DNA of 7,688 nt from Candidatus Aminicenantota bacterium (GTDB taxonomy: Bacteria; Acidobacteriota; Aminicenantia; Aminicenantales; Aminicenantaceae), in the NCBI GenBank assembly GCA_030670375.1, contig DAOVBT010000085.1, positions 1 through 7,688 of the forward strand. The letters run 5' to 3'. Position numbers and translations under genes: made by a program. Below the pieces are notes generated by a model that did no database searches, was not told where the DNA came from, and was given only the letters and a program-made list of their open reading frames with translations. Positions 5,239-7,688 of the stretch are shown here, piece by piece. Within the stretch, counting starts at the first letter, position 1, and each line of letters starts with the position of its first letter.

Positions 5239-7374
5239 ATGACCGAGACGTCAGCAAGAACCACACAAATTCTTGCCCTAATGATGATTATCTCTGTGTT
5301 TTTGTGTGGCAACCAGATCAAGGAAAAGGATCTTCCCTCGAAATATAGAGATTGGCTAAAGCTGGTGAGCTACATTATCCGGCCAGAAGAAAAAAATGTT
5401 TTTATGCAACTTAGTAATGATCGAGAGAGAGATGTTTTTATCCAAACCTTCTGGAAGCAAAGAGATCCCACTCCCGGCACTCAGGAGAATGAGTACAGAG
5501 AGGAGCATATCAAGAGATTCAGTTATGCCAACGAGTACTACAGACGGGGTTCACCACGCGAAGGTTGGATGACCGATATGGGGAGGTTCCATATCGTCCT
5601 GGGCTCCCCTGTGAGCATCGAACGTTTCGACAACCAGAAAGGCCTTTACCCGGCACAGGTCTGGTACTATTACGGGGAAAGGGAGAAGGGACTACCAACC
5701 CATTTTGGTATCGTGTTTTTCAAAAGGAGTGGTGCAGGGGAATACAGGCAGTATGACTCTATTTCCGATGGGCCTGCGGCCCTGATGATCGAGGGAAGGA
5801 ACCTCGACCCGTTCGCTTATGAACAGACCTATGAAAAGCTTTATGAGCTTGCGCCCACTCTGGCGCTCGTATCCCTCAGCATGATTCCGGGAGAAATCCC
5901 GTTCAACTACCAGCCATCTCTCCGGAACAACATCATCATTGCCGATATTTTGGAATCGGCAAAAAAGGATATCAATCCGGTTTACGCCACACATTTCCTG
6001 AACTACAGGGGAATCGTCAGCACGGATTACCTGACGAACTACATCGAAAGCGATGCTGAAGCCGCTTTGATGGCGGACCCGATAATGGGATTGAATTTTC
6101 TGCATTTTTTGATCGTGCCACAGAAAATTTCCGTGGATTATTACGAGCCCAAGGACCAGTTCTTTTGCAACTTCACTTTGAATGTCAATATGAGTCAGGG
6201 CGAAAAAACCATATTCCAGTATTCCAAAGAATTCCCGTTTTATTTTTCCCAAGATGAGCTGGATAAGATAAAGGCCAGTGGCCTGGCCATCGAGGACTCT
6301 TTTCCCGTGGCAGAAGGGAAATACAAGCTGACCGTTCTTCTGATGAATTCCGTCGGGAAAGAATTCACGATATACGAGAAGGAGATGGAAATCCCCGAGA
6401 AATCCGGGGAAGCATGCTTGATGGGCCCGTTTTTAGGATACCGGTTCCAGAGCTACGCCAGAGATGTGCACATTCCCTTCAAAGCCTTAGAGAGCAAGTT
6501 GGCGATGGAGCCCAAAAAAACCTTTGGTGCAACCGATTCCCTTGCTATTCTTTTTCTTGTGGACAATGTGAACCAGGAACTCTGGGAAACGGGAAAAGTG
6601 GAGATGCAAATCCATGGGCTTAGGGAATCCAATCCCTCAGAGAAAAATTGGGCCTTTTTGCTGAAAAGCGCTCCGTTCGGGAAAGTACTGAAAATGACCC
6701 ATGTGCTTCCGGCCCGAGAGCTTTCCCCCGATTATTATGATATCCGTCTTCGGCTGATTGGCGGCGACGGGGATATAATCGATAGCGAGTCGAACCATTT
6801 TGTTCTATCTGCAGCACAAGCCGTGGCGCATCCGACGGCCTATGCCAAAGGGATTCCCCTTGCGCATAGCTACGCCTATTTTTACATGCTGGCATCTCAA
6901 TACTGGAAAACGGGTCAGCTTGAAAAAGCTGAGGACTTTTATGGTAGAGCATTTGAGATGAATCCTGGCTATAAAAAAGGATTGCTGGAGTACGCTAATT
7001 TTCTTTATGAATCCAAAAAGTTTTCGGAATGTTTGCATTTGATAGAAAAAGTCAAGAACGAAAAAGATCTGCAGTTCAATTATTTCTTGATAAAAGGCAG
7101 AGCTCATATAGGGTTGGAAGAATATGTTCAAGCCATTGCAAACCTGGAGGAGGGGAACAAAATCTACAACAGCGATACCACCCTTCTCAATTCCCTCGGG
7201 TACTGCTACCACAAAACCAACCAGAGAGCTAAAGCTCTGGATGCCCTAAAAGCATCCCTTCGTCTGAATCCCCAACAAGAGGACATCAAAAGACTCATTC
7301 AAGAAATAGAAGAAAAAAATTCAATTTTAATTCTCAGCCACGCGGTAGAGAGAATGCGCCATCATCGATTGTGA
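5239..7374 (+). CDS. GWxTD domain lipoprotein with C-terminal TPR repeats (long paralogue)
   Basis: This 711-residue protein begins with a signal peptide and lipobox VFLC (C23), so it is a probable lipoprotein. Residues 60-170 repeat the pattern of the preceding gene: FWKQRDPTPGTQENEYREE (71-89), YAN (96-98), GWMTD (109-113), MGRFHIVLGSP, and VWYYYGER. A beta-rich region at about 290-390 has EGKYKLTVLLMNSVGK, resembling the end of the short paralogue. A second at about 400-525 ends SPDYYDIRLRLIGGDGDIIDSESNHFVLS. TPR-type helical repeats fill about 543-680 (for example YWKTGQLEKAEDFYGRAFEMNP and LNSLGYCYHKTNQRAKALDALKASLRLNP), suggesting protein-protein binding. The start codon has no proper ribosome binding site, so translational coupling to the upstream gene is likely. 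The next in-frame ATGs (5281, 5284) would destroy the signal peptide. A short basic tail follows an A7 run near the end. The function is unknown; a scaffold at the envelope is an inference. Confidence 0.9.
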   Translation: MTETSARTTQILALMMIISVFLCGNQIKEKDLPSKYRDWLKLVSYIIRPEEKNVFMQLSNDRERDVFIQTFWKQRDPTPGTQENEYREEHIKRFSYANEYYRRGSPREGWMTDMGRFHIVLGSPVSIERFDNQKGLYPAQVWYYYGEREKGLPTHFGIVFFKRSGAGEYRQYDSISDGPAALMIEGRNLDPFAYEQTYEKLYELAPTLALVSLSMIPGEIPFNYQPSLRNNIIIADILESAKKDINPVYATHFLNYRGIVSTDYLTNYIESDAEAALMADPIMGLNFLHFLIVPQKISVDYYEPKDQFFCNFTLNVNMSQGEKTIFQYSKEFPFYFSQDELDKIKASGLAIEDSFPVAEGKYKLTVLLMNSVGKEFTIYEKEMEIPEKSGEACLMGPFLGYRFQSYARDVHIPFKALESKLAMEPKKTFGATDSLAILFLVDNVNQELWETGKVEMQIHGLRESNPSEKNWAFLLKSAPFGKVLKMTHVLPARELSPDYYDIRLRLIGGDGDIIDSESNHFVLSAAQAVAHPTAYAKGIPLAHSYAYFYMLASQYWKTGQLEKAEDFYGRAFEMNPGYKKGLLEYANFLYESKKFSECLHLIEKVKNEKDLQFNYFLIKGRAHIGLEEYVQAIANLEEGNKIYNSDTTLLNSLGYCYHKTNQRAKALDALKASLRLNPQQEDIKRLIQEIEEKNSILILSHAVERMRHHRL

Positions 7375-7454
7375 AAATCCCCTTGGAATTCTTTATCATT
7401 AAACAATTATATATATAGTAGGTGATTGAGTAAAGTGCATAAGAATGATAAAAA

Positions 7455-7491
7455 ATATCCAATTTTTTGGAATATATCCAATTTTTTGGAA
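7455..7491 (+). repeat. Two tandem dyad repeats, probable activator binding sites
   Basis: An 18-bp sequence, ATATCCAATTTTTTGGAA, occurs twice without a mismatch (7455-7472 and 7474-7491), with a 19-bp period. Each copy holds an interrupted palindrome TCCAA-N4-TTGGA (7458-7471 and 7477-7490), the form expected of a dimeric regulator's site. The dyad centres lie at about -138 and -118 from the predicted sigma-54 start, the usual position of upstream activator sequences. A shared 9-mer, ATTTTTTGG, appears once more at 7505-7513. The binding protein is unknown. Confidence 0.65.
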
Positions 7492-7524
7492 AGAAAGAAG
7501 GGCGATTTTTTGGTTGAAGAAAGC

Positions 7525-7537
7525 TAAACTGTTGATT
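7525..7537 (-). promoter_or_regulatory. IHF-type binding site
   Basis: On the minus strand this reads AATCAACAGTTTA, a perfect match to the classical IHF consensus WATCAA-N4-TTR. It is centred near -71, between the tandem dyads and the -24/-12 promoter, where DNA bending by IHF commonly helps an activator reach sigma-54 polymerase. In AT-rich DNA a chance match is possible; the position is what makes it credible. Confidence 0.45.
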
Positions 7538-7575
7538 TAATTATAGATAAAGATAATTAAGAATGGAGAAAAACT

Positions 7576-7592
7576 TGGCATAGAAATTGCTT
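7576..7592 (+). promoter_or_regulatory. Sigma-54 (-24/-12) promoter
   Basis: TGGCAT (7576-7581), a five-base spacer, then TTGCTT (7587-7592) fits the sigma-54 consensus TGGCAC-N5-TTGCW with one mismatch. The invariant GG (7577-7578) and GC (7589-7590) are separated by exactly 10 bp. This predicts transcription from about 7602 on the plus strand. Such promoters need an AAA+ enhancer-binding activator, consistent with the upstream tandem dyads. Confidence 0.78.
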
Positions 7593-7619
7593 ATTATATT
7601 ACATATATCTTATAATAAG
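7590..7619. repeat. Nine-bp inverted repeat spanning the predicted start site
   Basis: CTTATTATA (7590-7598) and TATAATAAG (7611-7619) are perfect inverted copies separated by 12 bases. The left arm begins at the -12 cytosine and the right arm lies at about +10 to +18, so the repeat is more likely a DNA operator than an RNA hairpin. The right arm also contains a perfect TATAAT (7611-7616), a possible -10 of an alternative sigma-70 promoter with a poor -35 (TTGCTT, 18 bp upstream). The sequence is AT-rich, so chance is possible. Confidence 0.4.
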
Positions 7620-7640
7620 GATGTTTTACCATACAAAGAT

Positions 7641-7651
7641 AAAGGAGGTGA
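7641..7651 (+). promoter_or_regulatory. Perfect Shine-Dalgarno sequence of the next gene
   Basis: AAAGGAGGTGA matches the full anti-Shine-Dalgarno complement and sits about 40 bases after the predicted sigma-54 start. No ATG, GTG or TTG occurs 5-10 bases after the GGAGG core; the choices are a GTG overlapping it (7648), an ATA (7654), or an ATG too far away (7685). Confidence 0.65.
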
Positions 7652-7688
7652 TAATAGAGTTAGATAACAGAAAAAAACAAGATAATGG
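7648..7688 (+). CDS. Possible start of a sigma-54-controlled gene, cut by window edge
   Basis: The frame beginning at GTG 7648 is open to the edge of the window and would read VIIELDNRKKQDNG; the other two frames meet stop codons soon after the ribosome binding site. The GTG overlaps the Shine-Dalgarno core, so initiation may instead be at the in-frame ATA at 7654. Too little is present to name the product. Confidence 0.3.
   Translation, partial: MIIELDNRKKQDN

Larger units (their letters stand above)
7375..7688. other. AT-rich non-coding control region, no long gene
   Basis: No convincing complete gene lies between the stop of the TPR lipoprotein and the window edge. No clear rho-independent terminator follows the lipoprotein gene. 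The region holds, in order, tandem dyad repeats, an IHF-type sequence, a sigma-54 promoter, an inverted repeat and a strong ribosome binding site, all listed separately. This order is that of an enhancer-dependent promoter for a gene to the right. Confidence 0.7.

Noticed and set aside
4812..5321. 169-codon minus-strand open frame antisense to the first GWxTD gene
   Set aside because: It overlaps a well-supported lipoprotein gene and shows no recognisable domain; likely a by-product of codon bias.
5692..6252. 186-codon minus-strand open frame inside the TPR lipoprotein gene
   Set aside because: It lies wholly within a confident gene, with no ribosome binding site or motif seen.
7313..7374. 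Possible frameshift at an A7 run near the end of the TPR lipoprotein, giving a short basic tail
   Set aside because: The alternative frame gives a tail no more convincing, and the TPR region is complete before it. Read coverage or homologues could decide.
7392..7452. Inverted repeat TTTATCATT / AATGATAAA downstream of the TPR lipoprotein
   Set aside because: The 43-base loop and AT-only stem make a terminator unlikely; plausible as chance in this composition.
7445..7540. Small plus-strand open frame of 31 codons (MIKNIQFFGIYPIFW...) over the tandem dyads
   Set aside because: No ribosome binding site; most of its sequence is the repeated dyads and the IHF-type site, so it is better explained as regulatory DNA. 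It could be revisited if conserved with synonymous changes.
1..7688. Mobile element, CRISPR array, defence island or phage remnant
   Set aside because: No transposase, integrase, terminal repeats, spaced direct repeats or phage genes are seen; the genes read as ordinary chromosomal functions.

Overview
The window is bacterial chromosomal DNA of moderate GC with AT-rich intergenic gaps. It carries two adjacent lipoproteins with the GWxTD domain, a family seen mainly in Acidobacteriota, Candidatus Aminicenantes and Bacteroidota. With a bifunctional-nuclease gene, an endonuclease Q gene and a sigma-54 promoter, this points to an Acidobacteriota/Aminicenantes-like genome. That assignment is an inference from gene content, not from a marker gene. 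I see no rRNA, tRNA, CRISPR array, insertion sequence or phage gene.

Left half, minus strand, in transcription order: an endonuclease Q-type PHP-domain DNA repair enzyme (3999 to 2707), a CLC chloride transporter with C-terminal CBS and RCK_C domains (2592 to 586), and a bifunctional nuclease (BFN/DUF151) gene that starts at 484 and runs off the left edge. The nuclease gene has its own strong sigma-70-type promoter at 508-536, so the three genes are probably not one tight operon. A divergent intergenic region at 4000-4283 separates them from the plus-strand genes.

Right half, plus strand: a two-gene unit, 19 bp apart, encoding two GWxTD lipoproteins. The first is a short GWxTD plus beta-domain protein. 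The second is a 711-residue relative with extra beta-rich regions and C-terminal TPR repeats. Both have a lipobox and probably act together at the cell envelope; their exact role is unknown.

Right edge (7375-7688): no long gene, but what looks like a complete sigma-54 control region. It holds two 18-bp direct repeats, each with a TCCAA-N4-TTGGA dyad, at about -118 and -138; a perfect match to the IHF consensus at about -71; a near-consensus -24/-12 promoter (TGGCAT-N5-TTGCTT); a 9-bp inverted repeat over the start site; and a perfect Shine-Dalgarno sequence. The controlled gene lies almost wholly outside the window.

The two most interesting observations are this sigma-54 architecture and the QLKLF pentapeptide at the extreme C-terminus of endonuclease Q. 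The latter matches the bacterial sliding-clamp binding consensus and suggests the enzyme is tethered to the beta clamp, paralleling the PCNA link of archaeal EndoQ.
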